NCBI GenBank assembly: GCA_030685235.1
Contig: MU839194.1
Span: 62,001-126,000 of the forward strand
Source: Copromyces sp. CBS 386.78
Lineage: Eukaryota > Ascomycota > Sordariomycetes > Sordariales > Sordariaceae
Length of the DNA stretch: 64,000 nt
Direction of reading: 5' to 3'
Both the position numbers and the translations under genes were made by a program. The notes beneath the pieces were generated by a model. The model was given only the letters and a program-made list of their open reading frames with translations. It searched no databases and was not told the origin of the DNA. Below, piece by piece: positions 53,501 to 64,000 of the stretch (position 1 is the first letter of the stretch; each line of letters starts with the position of its first letter).

Positions 53501-56014
53501 TCAAGCCAAGACAACTGCCCTGCTCTCACAACCATAGAAGAAACCTTTCCTCTGTTCATACCCAATGCACACTCCCACTCTCCTCCACGTCTCTTCAGGT
53601 CCAGGATTTCTTTGAAGCAACAACATTGCCAGCTCTCCAAGCTCAAGGCACATCAACTCCGTTTCATCCCCATCTGCCAAAGCGACACTGTCACCCTTCT
53701 TGTCCCCAAAGTAGCCGCCAGCGGGAAGAAGATAATCCAACTGCCCCACCACCTCGCCGCCATGAGCGTCTTTTGAGACTATGCGACCATCAACGTAGTT
53801 CCTTGAATGGAGGTCTTGGCCGGGATACTTCTCAAAATTGAAGCCAACACGATCACCGCGCTGCCATTCGATTTCTTCCCATGGTACATCGCGCGAGTGT
53901 TCGGAAATGAAGCGGCGGAAGCGGCCTTGGATTTCAATCTGCTTGACTGTGCGGCCTTGTTGCTCGGCTAGTTTGCTGCGAAGGCGAGGGTTGGTGCCGA
54001 CTTGCTGGTTAGGAGTGGCGGTGGGGGTTATGGGGTTGTAGTCAGAGCTGAACTGACGGACGCCCACAAATTGGAAGTGGGGGGACTGCTTGAAAGCATG
54101 TCTCATCTTTGTATTCACGCACAACGGTAATGAAGCCCACGACCATGACGGTGCAACGTCTTGATGACTCCCCCTTGGATCAACAGAGCTTGCAACCGAC
54201 CACGACAAGTGCCTTGCCAGATCCTCTCTCCACAACCCTGCCAAGTATTCCTCGCTCACGCGGGTTTTACCGCCTCCGTCCATCTTGGCTTCGAGAAACC
54301 GGACGGCAAGACCCGATATGGCGAGGAACCGATCGGCCGAGTGAGCGAGGTCACGCCGCGTGTAGGCTTCGACGATATCGAGCCATTCTTGGTCGATGCT
54401 CTGGAAGTCACCGATACGACAGACGTCAAGGAATCGTTGCGGCGGACTCCATGATTGGTCTTCTGAGGCACAGACAGGCGAAGGAAGGTCGAGGGGCGAA
54501 GACTCGACGGTTTGGTGCTCGGGGCAGGACCAGTACCAGCGCTGACCGGTCCAGTAGAGGATTCTGGGCGAGAGACGCTCCTCTTGGAGGGTCCAGGCAC
54601 GTTGCGAGGCTGGAGGGTCGAGGCGGACCTCGTGGAGGGGCTTCTGGGTGTTGCAGAGGAAGTGGTTGCGCAGCTTGCAAGGCTTAGGTTCTTGTAGCCA
54701 CGCGAGACGGTCGTGCAGCATGGGTTCGGTTGCTTTTGTGCTGGAAGACGCCAGTAGGGTGAATGCTGCGTTGCCGTAGACTTCGTGCATCAAGGAAGCC
54801 TCGGTATCCCAATCGGTGCCTTTGGGGATGCAAACACTGTCGATCCAGATGTATTTGTAGTGCAGTTCCTCGGTGATGGCAATTGCATCTTGCATTGTTT
54901 TTGGTAGAAGCGATCGAGCAAAGGGATTCGTGCGTTCTGCCACGGGGACGCCGTTGATCGTTTTGGTAGCGGCGCCCTTGATCCTGGCCCATTCCTCTGC
55001 GGGCATTGCGGTGGGATCTCCCCAAGAGTAGCTGAGGACGACATAGTCAACCAAGTCAGAAGGACCTGGTATCACTTGGACTTTGCCATCGGGGAGGATC
55101 TTTAGAAGCCACGACGGATTTCTGCTGTTCCAACGGTATCTCGACGAGCACTGGTGGTTCTCATGGCAGTTGGTGACGACTTGACGGAGCTCTTCAAAGT
55201 TGGGTCGAAGCATGGAGGCTGGCGAAGGTCCTTTGGTCTTTTTCCCGACAGCAAGGCACGGCTTCTGGCTTAGGACGACCGTTGCAGAGAACAAAAGGAT
55301 TCCGGATGGTTTCTCAATGGTAATCAGGAGACTCTCGCCTCCATGCCGTATATCTAGAGCTACTTGGACTGGCCACTGCTTATCCATGTCTCGTAGACGC
55401 TCGGCATCCCGGCCTGTGATCTGGTCTAGCAGGAGAGCACGGCGGACAACTTGGCAGGCGTCGCAGTTGGACATCCTCGCACACATGTCGAGCTCGATGT
55501 AGCTGTTGTGGATGATGCGTTTTGGAGAGGTGCCCTTGTGGTTTGGATCCTTCCTCCTCTCCGCCTCTGCCCACCGAAGGAGGTAGGTAATCTGGTCACA
55601 TCCACGGCATTGTAGCTGGCCGTGTTCATTGGTCTTGACGCGAAGGAGGTCTTGTGCTTGTGGCGATGGCACGCGATGGTAGACATGGTGTTGATAATGC
55701 TCTTCTTGAATGGTGTTGCAGTGGCGGGACCGGCAAGAGTCTAATAGCTGGCTCTTCCGACTGTAGAGGCGACGGCCGAGGCGATGTACCCAGTAGGAGG
55801 CCGTTGTTGGTGTTTCCATCATGGTAGGGGTCATGACTGGCAGATGATCCGGTGTAGATGGGGACATGAAGGTGGAACGGGGGCCTGAGGCAGGAGGGCG
55901 AGCCCATCCATTTGTACTAAATCCCCAGTCAAGTCCAAGATCGGACGAGGTCATGGTGTAGCAGGGACCAACAATGGCCGGAGCCGTATGTGATGAACCG
56001 GCGGCGGCGCACAT
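53501..56014 (-). CDS. HET-domain protein (heterokaryon-incompatibility type)
   Basis: This is a single exon of 837 residues. The HET domain begins near residue 324 with YVVLSYSWGDP and includes the classic blocks KTMQDAIAIT, YKYIWIDSVCI (387-397), EVYGNAAFTLLASSS and QRAWTLQEERLSPRILYW. HET domains trigger programmed cell death when different fungal individuals fuse. A long N-terminal region (1-320) contains CxxC/HxC pairs (QCRGCDQ, MCARMSNCDACQ, CHENHQCSSRYRW). The C-terminal half (about 500-837) is unique, with SWSWASLPL typical of HET proteins. It has no NACHT or repeat domain. Met21 (MTSSDLGLDWG) is an alternative start. No intron is needed. Confidence 0.92.
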   Translation of the reverse strand: MCAAAGSSHTAPAIVGPCYTMTSSDLGLDWGFSTNGWARPPASGPRSTFMSPSTPDHLPVMTPTMMETPTTASYWVHRLGRRLYSRKSQLLDSCRSRHCNTIQEEHYQHHVYHRVPSPQAQDLLRVKTNEHGQLQCRGCDQITYLLRWAEAERRKDPNHKGTSPKRIIHNSYIELDMCARMSNCDACQVVRRALLLDQITGRDAERLRDMDKQWPVQVALDIRHGGESLLITIEKPSGILLFSATVVLSQKPCLAVGKKTKGPSPASMLRPNFEELRQVVTNCHENHQCSSRYRWNSRNPSWLLKILPDGKVQVIPGPSDLVDYVVLSYSWGDPTAMPAEEWARIKGAATKTINGVPVAERTNPFARSLLPKTMQDAIAITEELHYKYIWIDSVCIPKGTDWDTEASLMHEVYGNAAFTLLASSSTKATEPMLHDRLAWLQEPKPCKLRNHFLCNTQKPLHEVRLDPPASQRAWTLQEERLSPRILYWTGQRWYWSCPEHQTVESSPLDLPSPVCASEDQSWSPPQRFLDVCRIGDFQSIDQEWLDIVEAYTRRDLAHSADRFLAISGLAVRFLEAKMDGGGKTRVSEEYLAGLWREDLARHLSWSVASSVDPRGSHQDVAPSWSWASLPLCVNTKMRHAFKQSPHFQFVGVRQFSSDYNPITPTATPNQQVGTNPRLRSKLAEQQGRTVKQIEIQGRFRRFISEHSRDVPWEEIEWQRGDRVGFNFEKYPGQDLHSRNYVDGRIVSKDAHGGEVVGQLDYLLPAGGYFGDKKGDSVALADGDETELMCLELGELAMLLLQRNPGPEETWRRVGVCIGYEQRKGFFYGCESRAVVLA

Positions 56015-59000
56015 TCTCTCCTAGAGGTATCCTCCCATCTCCTCGGTATGGCAATGGTTCGACTCGGCTCGACTGTGGTATGGCTTGGCACGGCGGTGAC
56101 GTCGTGAAACTACGAGCCAGTCACACTTACGTGTGTATGTGCCTGTCCTTGTGATGCTCCCGCCCATTGTAGGTGTAGGCGCCCTCAGCCCTAACCGCCT
56201 GCTGTGCCAGTGTGTCCAGTGTGCACCAGTATCGCGAAGATTCGGGGTTGTCGAGGGAGAGCTTGGACTGGACAGCGGATTCTGGTCTGGGAAATGACTG
56301 GGTCCACCCGAGCGTGGCTCATTGTTGCGCGTTGGGTCAATTGTCAAGGGTCGGCGCAAGAAGCGGTTGGGGTTCTTCTGGTTTCGATAAAGAAGTCATT
56401 ACCTATGCTATTCAGGTTGGGATCGAGTTTCCGTGCCGCGCCGCGCCGCGAGGTCGGGGGGCGGAGCAACAAAGAACGGGTCAGAAAGGGAATAGCACAT
56501 ACCGGTGCGGCGGGGCATTCCGGATCTTGGAGTCAATGCCTTCGGTGTCGCTGTCATTCTTTTTGCTCGGTGACTCTTCGCTGGATGCGTGGAAGTGGGG
56601 GGCTGTTGATGATGGTGATATATCTTCGATTGGCGAGAAATGTCCATGTTGTAGTAGGCATCATCATTATTGGATGCGGACGCGAATTGGCTTTCTTGGA
56701 TTGGATTGACCTGGACTGGGTGACGGAAAGAACAATGGCGGGGATGACGGGTCGGGTGGCCTAACGACTTTCTAGGCAGGGGTCACCACCACCTGGTAAT
56801 CTGCGCTGGGGCATGTTAGGTAGGTGCCGATGTGGTGTCACCGACGAGGAAGTGGGGTTATCATCCGAACTAACACTTGCTAGCACTAACACTAACACCA
56901 ACACTAACAGACCTGACTGCTGCGCAACACCAACGGCGTATATTACCTTATGGTTGTCCGACACTCTTCGATCGGGAGGAAACTAAACTTTTAACAAAAA
57001 AATGCCCAAGTACCATTAACCGCCAGGATACGAACCCTGCATAGTCATGGTGAAGGGATGATAACCTTTAGTCTTTTTGCGTGGTTCGGTAAACCGTTAA
57101 CGATCTCCTGATGCTGGGGATAATGCGGTTGTGTGGTTCAGAGTGCAACTGCGGCATGGCGTTAGCGGTTAACCGCTGTTAGTGCCGGGCCCAATTATGG
57201 CATGAGGTGGTACCTTAGTTTTGGGTGGATTTCACGCCACCGCCCGTACCGGTTTTTGGACCCCTTACCAGGTTAATCCTGGCCGCACGCGTCCTTTACG
57301 GCACGCCGAATGATTCAGACCACATCCCGGACACTTCCTAACTCGGAGTGTGTGGTGCCGCGGTGCGGTGTAAGCTGGGTGGTGAGGTAAGGCGGACGGG
57401 TGTCAGCTCCGTTATATGCTCCAGCATGGAGGCGGAGGTGAGCCCGGATGGTACTGCTCCCGTCAACGGGCACGGTCGAATGGAAACATGCCGGACCGAA
57501 AATGAGGGTATGAGCCTCCTTCAACTTCAAAAAGCCGTTATTGTGAGTTTACGAGTTGGGGGCCGTGACATGAAAGTCGCTCGACGGATTTGGAGCGGGC
57601 TGTTCAAGGCGCTCCAGGCTTTCATGTTCTGCCTGTCTTCTGCTCTTGTTTGTTTACTAGGAGACGAAAGCCCAAAGCCATTGCCAAATTGTGGAAATTC
57701 CAAGTGTGATGTGGAGAGGGAAAGCCTGGGCTTGGAGACGCCTGAAACAAACTTGAATCCCACACGAATAGCCTCAGTCTGTTGTCCTGGCATGTATCGT
57801 GAACCAGATTGTTGATAATCCCAGATATACCTACGGACCTGGCTCCGGGGCGTTGGCTGTCAGAGGGCAACAGGGGTGCCGGCCGGCCCGAGTGACCGCA
57901 GCGTCCTCTGCAGCACTCGATCACATCGGAAGACATTGATCAAGACACGGTGCGACATCACACCCCAGAGAGGCGGTTATTACCACGTGCGCGTGGGCGT
58001 ATGTGCAACGCTCGGATTTTAGGCTTCAGTGTCCGAGTGATTGTTGCTGCGGACGAGCCTGCGTTGAGTTTGGTATCGTATTTCGCTGGTGATGACGACG
58101 TGGCTTTCAGCATGTTTTTGCCTAGTCGTGGGTGACAAGTCAGATAAGAACAGTAGTGGTACGCATTCGAGTTGAACTCTGCACATCACAAAGGTCCAGG
58201 CAGCAAACAACAGAGTTGCTGTCACACTACAACAGAAGCCGTTGGTTGGTATGGTGTTCAAAGTGAAGCCATCAACGGTCGTCGTGAGGTTCTAGCGTTG
58301 AAGGGTTAGCGCCAGTTGAGCACAACATACAAGCGCGCCCCCTTTGTCAGCGTTGCCAACTGTTCACGATTGATGCTTGAGCTGCTTCAGCCCCCATCGA
58401 TCAACTCCTTTTCCCTTCACCACTCATGATATCGTGAGAACAAAGAAATGAAAAACAGAGACATGACCTAAGCCGACCCCACGTTAAGCCTCCCGGCCGG
58501 AAATAGTCACCGTCCGGCCGGTTGGTATTTCCTCCAGTTGCCAATGAGACTGTTTGGCCAAACACGAAGACAACAACAAACCCCGAACATCATTCATCAA
58601 CGTACGCATTTATGATTCTTCATTTCTAATCATCTCAGAATCGGGCGCGCAGTTCGCAGAAGAGTGCCGAGAACCGACAGCATGATTCGCCATGGAAGTT
58701 CTCTTGGCATTGTGGCACAGGGCATCTACTACTACTGTAAAGGTAGGAGGTACCTAAGCGGGGCGGACATGGTGCAGCAGTTCGTACCTGCCGCTGCATG
58801 TCTCAAGGCCACCCGACCATAGGCGAGCTCCCGGCCCCGTGTTTCGTTTCTCACTTCTCGGCATTAACCGTGAGTGTGACTCTTCCATCCCTCTTTGTTG
58901 TCTTTCTAGAACATCAACACCCCTGCGTGCTCGTCCTACACCGAGACCCAACCCCCCGTCAACACGGTATACGCAGGTGCGGAATGACATCTATTACCTC

Positions 59001-60666
59001 GGGGAACCAGGGCCTCCAGGCACCAGTCACTCCAGACAGCATGGGGACAGTTCGCACCAAGGCATCCAGCTGACTCAGTCGCGACTTTTAATCTTACTTT
59101 CGACATCAACCACAACCAAGTGTTCACCGGGTTCCATTTCTATCGAGGGCAATTGGGGTCCTGTCATCAGTCATCTCAACATAGTCCGTCAATCATCGAC
59201 ATGGCAGTCGAGGACGCAGTCAGTCAGTAGTGTCGCCGCTTCAAGAGTGGTAAGTGATTGGTTACACAGACGTCCAATTGAATGCTAACCACCAATCATG
59301 TCCAGTATGTCTTATTCATCCATTCATAGATCTGAGATCGGAGGGCGACCCAAGCGGTTAAGTTGTGCAATGTGAACTTCGTGGCCCAGCCCTACGGCTC
59401 ACACACAAACAGACTCAGCTTAGGTACTCAGAAGGTTCATTCCTGTGCGGCTGGTTCCCGCTCGGGCGGGAGCTAAAATCCATCATTCCGCGCTTAACCA
59501 TCATTCTGGATCATCAAGTCAGTACACGAGCGCTGGGAACAGGCTAGCAACGAGCCTGGGTCCGGAATCCCACACAAAACCATCGGTTTCACTCTGCTCA
59601 ACAGACGCCAAGGCATCGTGATCATCTCAACTGGAATCTTGAAACGCGGGGTGAGTTCATCGGACTGGGGCTCAGACCGAGTATGGGAAATTTATAACCG
59701 AGAAAACACCATATGAACAGGGACACGAGCGGTCGACTGTGGCTGACTCCGCTATCCGCGACATATCCAGTCCATATCCAGTCCATATCCTGTCAAATGT
59801 TTGGCCCAGTCACGACTTCAACGTCGCTTTTGCGGCAACTCTGGACAACCAACAGAACACCACGAACCACCTTCCCTTCACCGGTACCTGTTCCCGTCGC
59901 TTAACATCTCGTCACACGAAGTCGCAAAGAGCCATTGTGGCAGTGAACGATGATGACAAGCCCAGGAGGAGGCGGGTGTGGAGCTACAACCACCCAAGCC
60001 TTTCTTCTTGGAGAACGCTAACAACCGGATCTCATCAACCCTCTCTTACTTCACCCATTTTCAGCCTAACATACCCCTCATATCCTTGCGAATGCCATCA
60101 CCATCACCCATGTTAGTCCAAGTTGGCCTTCTTCTTTCCCTTTCTTCGTCATAGCCCGCGTCCGGTTTGGGAAGCTCCCAGGGAACAGCGCGCTCTTAGG
60201 AACAAACCAGGACAGACAGACGTCTCTTTGGGGCCCCTGAGCCCCTGAGCACAGTCCGGCGCCGCCGCAGGACATCAAGGAGCATCATCGAGGGCAACAA
60301 CCCGGTCACATTCTACCAACCGGACGTTGGTTGGTGTTATTCCTGGGCTGGCCGAGTCCACGTTTTCTGTCCAGTGGCAGGCAGGCCATGACAAGTGCCT
60401 TATATACATGGCATCCCTTTCTCAAGTCAACACCAGATCATTCCACTTGTATACTTGCGCTCTGTTTTCCCTACCATCCCAGTTGTCTTATACTATATAA
60501 CTATAACGTTGTCGTGCGTATCAGATCTTCGCCTGGGGTTAGCATCAGTTTCATCTTCCACCGCTTACCAATCTTCTTTCCCTTCCCAACCATCACCATC
60601 CTCGTCGTCGTCATTACTTACCGGTCACACCTACCTTAATCACGCGCATCCCATTAACTCATCGCC
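56015..60666. other. 4.65-kb stretch without a supportable gene
   Basis: Composition is normal. Features seen are AACACTAACACTAACACC repeats (56885-56910), a perfect 14-bp palindrome AGCGGTTAACCGCT (57164-57177) with other GGTTAA/TTAACC words between 57010 and 57180, and three CATATCCAGTC units (59762-59790). The largest frames (186, 165 and 155 residues) overlap each other and have no domain. It may be a long regulatory region of the gene at 60667 or contain unrecognised non-coding transcripts. Confidence 0.45.
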
Positions 60667-62100
60667 ATGTACAGAACCAATCACCCTTGGTGGAAGCTCA
60701 CCCACACTCTCTGTATCCTCGGCCACCTCGGGCTGATAATAGCTGGCGTCGTGGCCTTCATACACAACCTGCAGAGCGAGGCCGACAACCTAGACACCAC
60801 ATCACAGCAACCAACGACAATAGTCATGAATATGTCGGATGACCAAACCGTTATTAACTCTGATACCAAGTCCTGCAACATTGTACTGCTACAAGGGCTG
60901 GGCAGTGGTGCTGATGAAAAGGGTGGAAGCGGGCATAGCAATTTTGGGATCATTGTCAACGAGCTGTTGCCGGTTGCTTCTGTTATCGTGGTAAGTCAGT
61001 TCTCGTTTCGTGATGGTGCAGCAGCAGAATCGTCAGCACGGTCCTTTTGACTTGCCCACCATCACGACTGCCGTCCCATATCAGCATTGCACCATTCTCT
61101 CATCCCTTTCCAGTTTTGACTGCATCCGTTGGTTACAGCGCAGCACACGATAACAACCCTCACCTCCTCCTCCACAACCCCATGATTTTACACAACATTG
61201 CGCCAACGATATGCTAACAATACCACCAGGGAACAATAGGCCTAATTCTCAACATCGGAATTTTTGCTGCTCTCCTCGCCGTGGAAACCACCTCTGCAAA
61301 GGTCAACCTCACAGAAGGCGAGCAGCACTGGCGCAAGAAGATTGTGACAGTCTCCTGCTGCGTGTTTAACTTGCTCCTTGCTGGTGCGGGGATAGGGCTG
61401 GCGGGAGCCATGGGCATTAGGTTGTCTAATGCTGGTGATAGACAGCTGGGGATGAGTAATAGCGAAAGGAGTCTGATTGCTCCTTTGGTCTTGGGTGCTA
61501 TACAGGCGTAAGTGGTTTCCTCTTCGTTCCTCCCTTCTTCCCTAGAAATCCATGACGGGTTGGATGAGATGCATGGAAGCCATCCATCGTCAACTCATTT
61601 TTCCATGAGAGCGAGTGCTTCTGGAGACTTTCTGATGCACCTACGGTTGACGAGTGGCTGAGTGGCTGGTCACCATACCTCATTGCAGAGGCAGGGAGAG
61701 CATCACGTCAGAAGTGACTGGCGGTTGGTTGGCTGAGTGCGGGTGTGCGGACGGAAGGCTGGCTCATCAGTCATCACCGAACACGCGGTCTAAGCCACCT
61801 TTATATCCGCTCGTGCGCCATCTTAGGTCTTGGCCTCCCTCGGCTCTTGCTTACCTCGTTGTCGATGCTGCGGTGCCAACCTTCACGGCTCTGGTGCATT
61901 TTTCACTGTCCTGTCCGATTTCTCCTTTCTTCTGTTTGCCCAATCCTCTCGTCCCACAACATTTTTCTTGCAAAATGGGCACACACACAACGAAGGAAAT
62001 GAGTGCTAACATACCTATCTCTCACAGAACATTATGCGTAATAACCGCGCTGTTCGACTTTATCAAGAATCATCGGGAAGGAAAAGACCTAATTGACTAG
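60667..62100 (+). CDS. Four-TM membrane protein, function unknown
   Basis: Three exons (60667-60990, 61230-61507, 62028-62100) encode 224 residues. It starts MYRTNHPWWKLTHTLCILGH. Four hydrophobic segments are visible: LCILGHLGLIIAGVVAFI (about 15-32), an ELLPVASVIVGTIGLILNIG-type segment completed by joining exons 1 and 2, VSCCVFNLLLAGAGIGLAGA, and LIAPLVLGAIQATLCVITAL completed by exon 3. It ends FDFIKNHREGKDLID. The loop after TM1 is Asn/Thr-rich. The arrangement (short N-terminus in, large first loop) resembles fungal four-TM proteins of MARVEL/tetraspan style, but I do not recognise a family. The second intron is long (520 nt) but has CTAAC and TCACAG at its end. Confidence 0.75.
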
Positions 62101-64000
62101 GTAAATAGGTTAGATGGAATGGGTTTGAGTTCAGAATGGGGGAGGCGAGCAGCACAAGGTGCAGCATGCGAAGATAAGGGGTGCATAAGCAGGTGTCGAG
62201 TGCAGACTGGGTGCAAAAGGCGCTGTTCTTGGTCGCATATGCGGTTGTTTTGACGATTTTACGGTGTTCAGGTATGGAGTTGGGCGGCATACTTATTGAT
62301 TTGGTTCTTGGGAGGCCTCACTTGAAGGTTGAGTTGTAGCTAGGAGTATCGGAGCTTTGAAGAGCAAGAGGCCGATGTGGAGGCCATGATTATCGAAGGT
62401 CGGGAACGGAGCTTGGCCATTGAAACTGGGCGAGAACCCGTCAGGGTAACATAACTGACACTACTGCAAAGTTCTTCTCCATGTCTCTCTACTATCGGTC
62501 ATCTTTGGTTACATCGTCACATGGTGATTCCCCTGCTTTCTGCTTGTTGCCGGGTCTCTATTCTACCTTTCGCCCTGGTTCGTCCTAGGTATTGCATTTT
62601 TCTAGAGTAGGAACCGTGCATACCTCTATGCCTTATGGGTCGTGGGATAACTGCAGGTCGCTGTGGGGTATAATCATCAATAGAAGCGACAGGCGACAAA
62701 AGACACAATGTTGAACAATTCCCTCGGCATGTGCAGTTGTGCGCCTATTTTGCTGCACCTGTGTCGGATTCACCCACTTCCCGCGTCTTCTCTGTAAGAT
62801 GGTTACTCAGCCTTCTGTTCTCGTGATGCTGTCATGAGTTGGGTGTTGGTGATAATGATCGGCGACTCGGTGTAATGCAGCTTGACAGTACCTACATGTA
62901 TGCGGACGTGAACCTTGGATGCCTCGGATACCACTGTCCGCCAACAACAGGTCAATAGTCGAACGGAATGTGATATGTCCGCTGTGGAGAAAGATCCGAG
63001 TTGGGGTTCCGCATGTTCGTAAATCGTATCATGTTTCGAGTTGGCGGCCTCGCTGTCCGACACGTAGAGGAACTCGGAGTATTGAGAAAGGGAACCAACA
63101 TAGACGCCAGATCTCCGTCAGCGTCAACAATGACGATTGTGAACCTATGCTCAGAGTCACAGTAGGTACCTAAGCAAACCTCTACGGTAGCCTCCAGTCC
63201 CATCAGTTCTCCTGTCTCCATTGTCAAATATTGAGACGTAACTGTGAACCGTGTGTCCGCGTCTGGTGTTGGATTTGACGTCGTCGTCGCAATGTCGGTG
63301 GTTGAAACGACAGCAGCTGTCTCCAGCCGACAGCCCGGTGGCCGTGGTGGCGTTTTAGGGGCACCACGCCAGCCAGGAGTTGATATCGTGGCCCCCGGAG
63401 TCAGCCCTCTCGGCGTTGGCGTTCTGCATCACAGAAGGGGAGGACACTAGCTGGTCTCGGCATATGCAAGGTTCTTTTCGAAAGGGTTATTTGGGATGCT
63501 GTGCCACGCGAGCGGGTTCTCTTTTGTGTCGTGATGGTGCCCTTGCCTCGTACAAAAAGCTGATCACCCCTTGTGTCGGCAGGTGAAATTCGCTGCTTTG
63601 CCGGGTTTCAGTAGAGTGAGATGACCGTGGTGTTTGGACAATACGCCGAGGTTGCATTGTGTGATCGGCCCCAAGAGCGTTGGAGATCCTCGTCGGCGGT
63701 TCATCAATTCAGCTGCCCCCGTTAAATTGAAGCATGCAGAGGGACAGATGGATGGGTTGAGGCAATTAACAAACGGCAGGAGGTCTCCTCTTCTTCATGT
63801 CGTGTTCGATGCCGGCAGCCTCAAACGGATCCCCTCTTGGTGGTCATCAAGGTACCCTCAAGGAGGTGGCATTGCTAGTGGTGACATTCAAGGGCAGGGC
63901 AATGGGCACCTTCTGTGGTTTGGAGGATTGTAGCGCATTTCGTGGGGTTACATGGGCGGCCGCGTTTGGGCAACAGTCCGCGACCAATAGCGATATCAAT
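62101..64000. other. Right-end stretch without a supportable gene
   Basis: About 1.9 kb. Reading frames are up to 99 residues and overlap on both strands. The last 400 bp are glycine-frame rich (+) without domain features. I see nothing to annotate. Confidence 0.45.

Noticed and set aside
56204..56764. 186-residue plus-strand frame upstream of the HET gene
   Set aside because: Overlaps a second open frame in another phase (56212-56709) and has no domain or splice context.
57010..57070. tRNA-like GGTTCGTATCC string on the minus strand
   Set aside because: The T-loop has six bases and lacks the invariant A58, the T-stem needs a wobble pair, and no matching acceptor or anticodon arm is found.

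Overview
The window looks like nuclear DNA of a filamentous ascomycete, most likely a Sordariomycete close to Neurospora/Sordaria. The evidence is short introns (about 50-100 nt) with GTRNGT donors and CTAAC/CTGAC branch sites, fungus-specific families (Sey1, Mif2/CENP-C, HET-domain, SesA-type and Zn2Cys6 proteins), and a 6-kb AT-rich block in which CpA/TpG has largely become TpA while CpG survives. That is the footprint of repeat-induced point mutation (RIP). Species assignment is inference.

Layout. 1-11.5 kb is a housekeeping block: an unrecognised partial gene, RNase H2 subunit A, the inner-kinetochore protein CENP-C (Mif2), the ER-fusion GTPase Sey1 and a fructosamine/ketosamine-3-kinase. 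RNase H2A and CENP-C share a 403-bp divergent promoter. 12.1-18.1 kb is the RIP island. It holds a mutated hAT transposon, an 805-bp inverted-repeat element with a tandem-repeat interior, and two more inverted-repeat elements whose arms differ only by transitions. 18.1-20.6 kb holds unmutated relatives: a 100-bp TIR element, its 139-bp tandem amplification, and another 235-bp TIR element. At 21.4 kb lies a stand-alone SesA-type gene with a glycine/asparagine C-terminus resembling fungal amyloid-signalling motifs. After a gene-poor stretch come a five-exon Zn2Cys6 regulator (26.9-28.9), Mediator subunit 18 (30.3-31.2), the 3' exons of a PAN-type gene (32.5-32.8) and guanine deaminase (33.0-34.8).

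35-44 kb is lineage-specific in character: a small coiled-coil ORF with an in-frame stop, a secreted cysteine-containing protein, three low-complexity/coiled-coil proteins (two with in-frame minisatellites) and a DUF7730/F-box-like protein. 44.9-52.6 kb carries a P-loop kinase/HAD phosphatase/uracil-phosphoribosyltransferase-like triple fusion, a small conserved fungal protein, a six-exon PhoD alkaline phosphatase and a tiny three-exon Hva1/TUDOR-type gene. A large HET-domain protein (53.5-56.0) and a four-TM membrane protein (60.7-62.1), separated by 4.65 kb without a recognisable gene, finish the window.

Functionally, two genes (SesA-type and HET-domain) belong to families used in fungal non-self recognition and regulated cell death. 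Two (guanine deaminase and the kinase/HAD/PRT fusion) point to nucleobase salvage. They are not adjacent, and no operon-like cluster is evident. Intron models were built by eye from splice signals and reading-frame continuity, not from transcripts.
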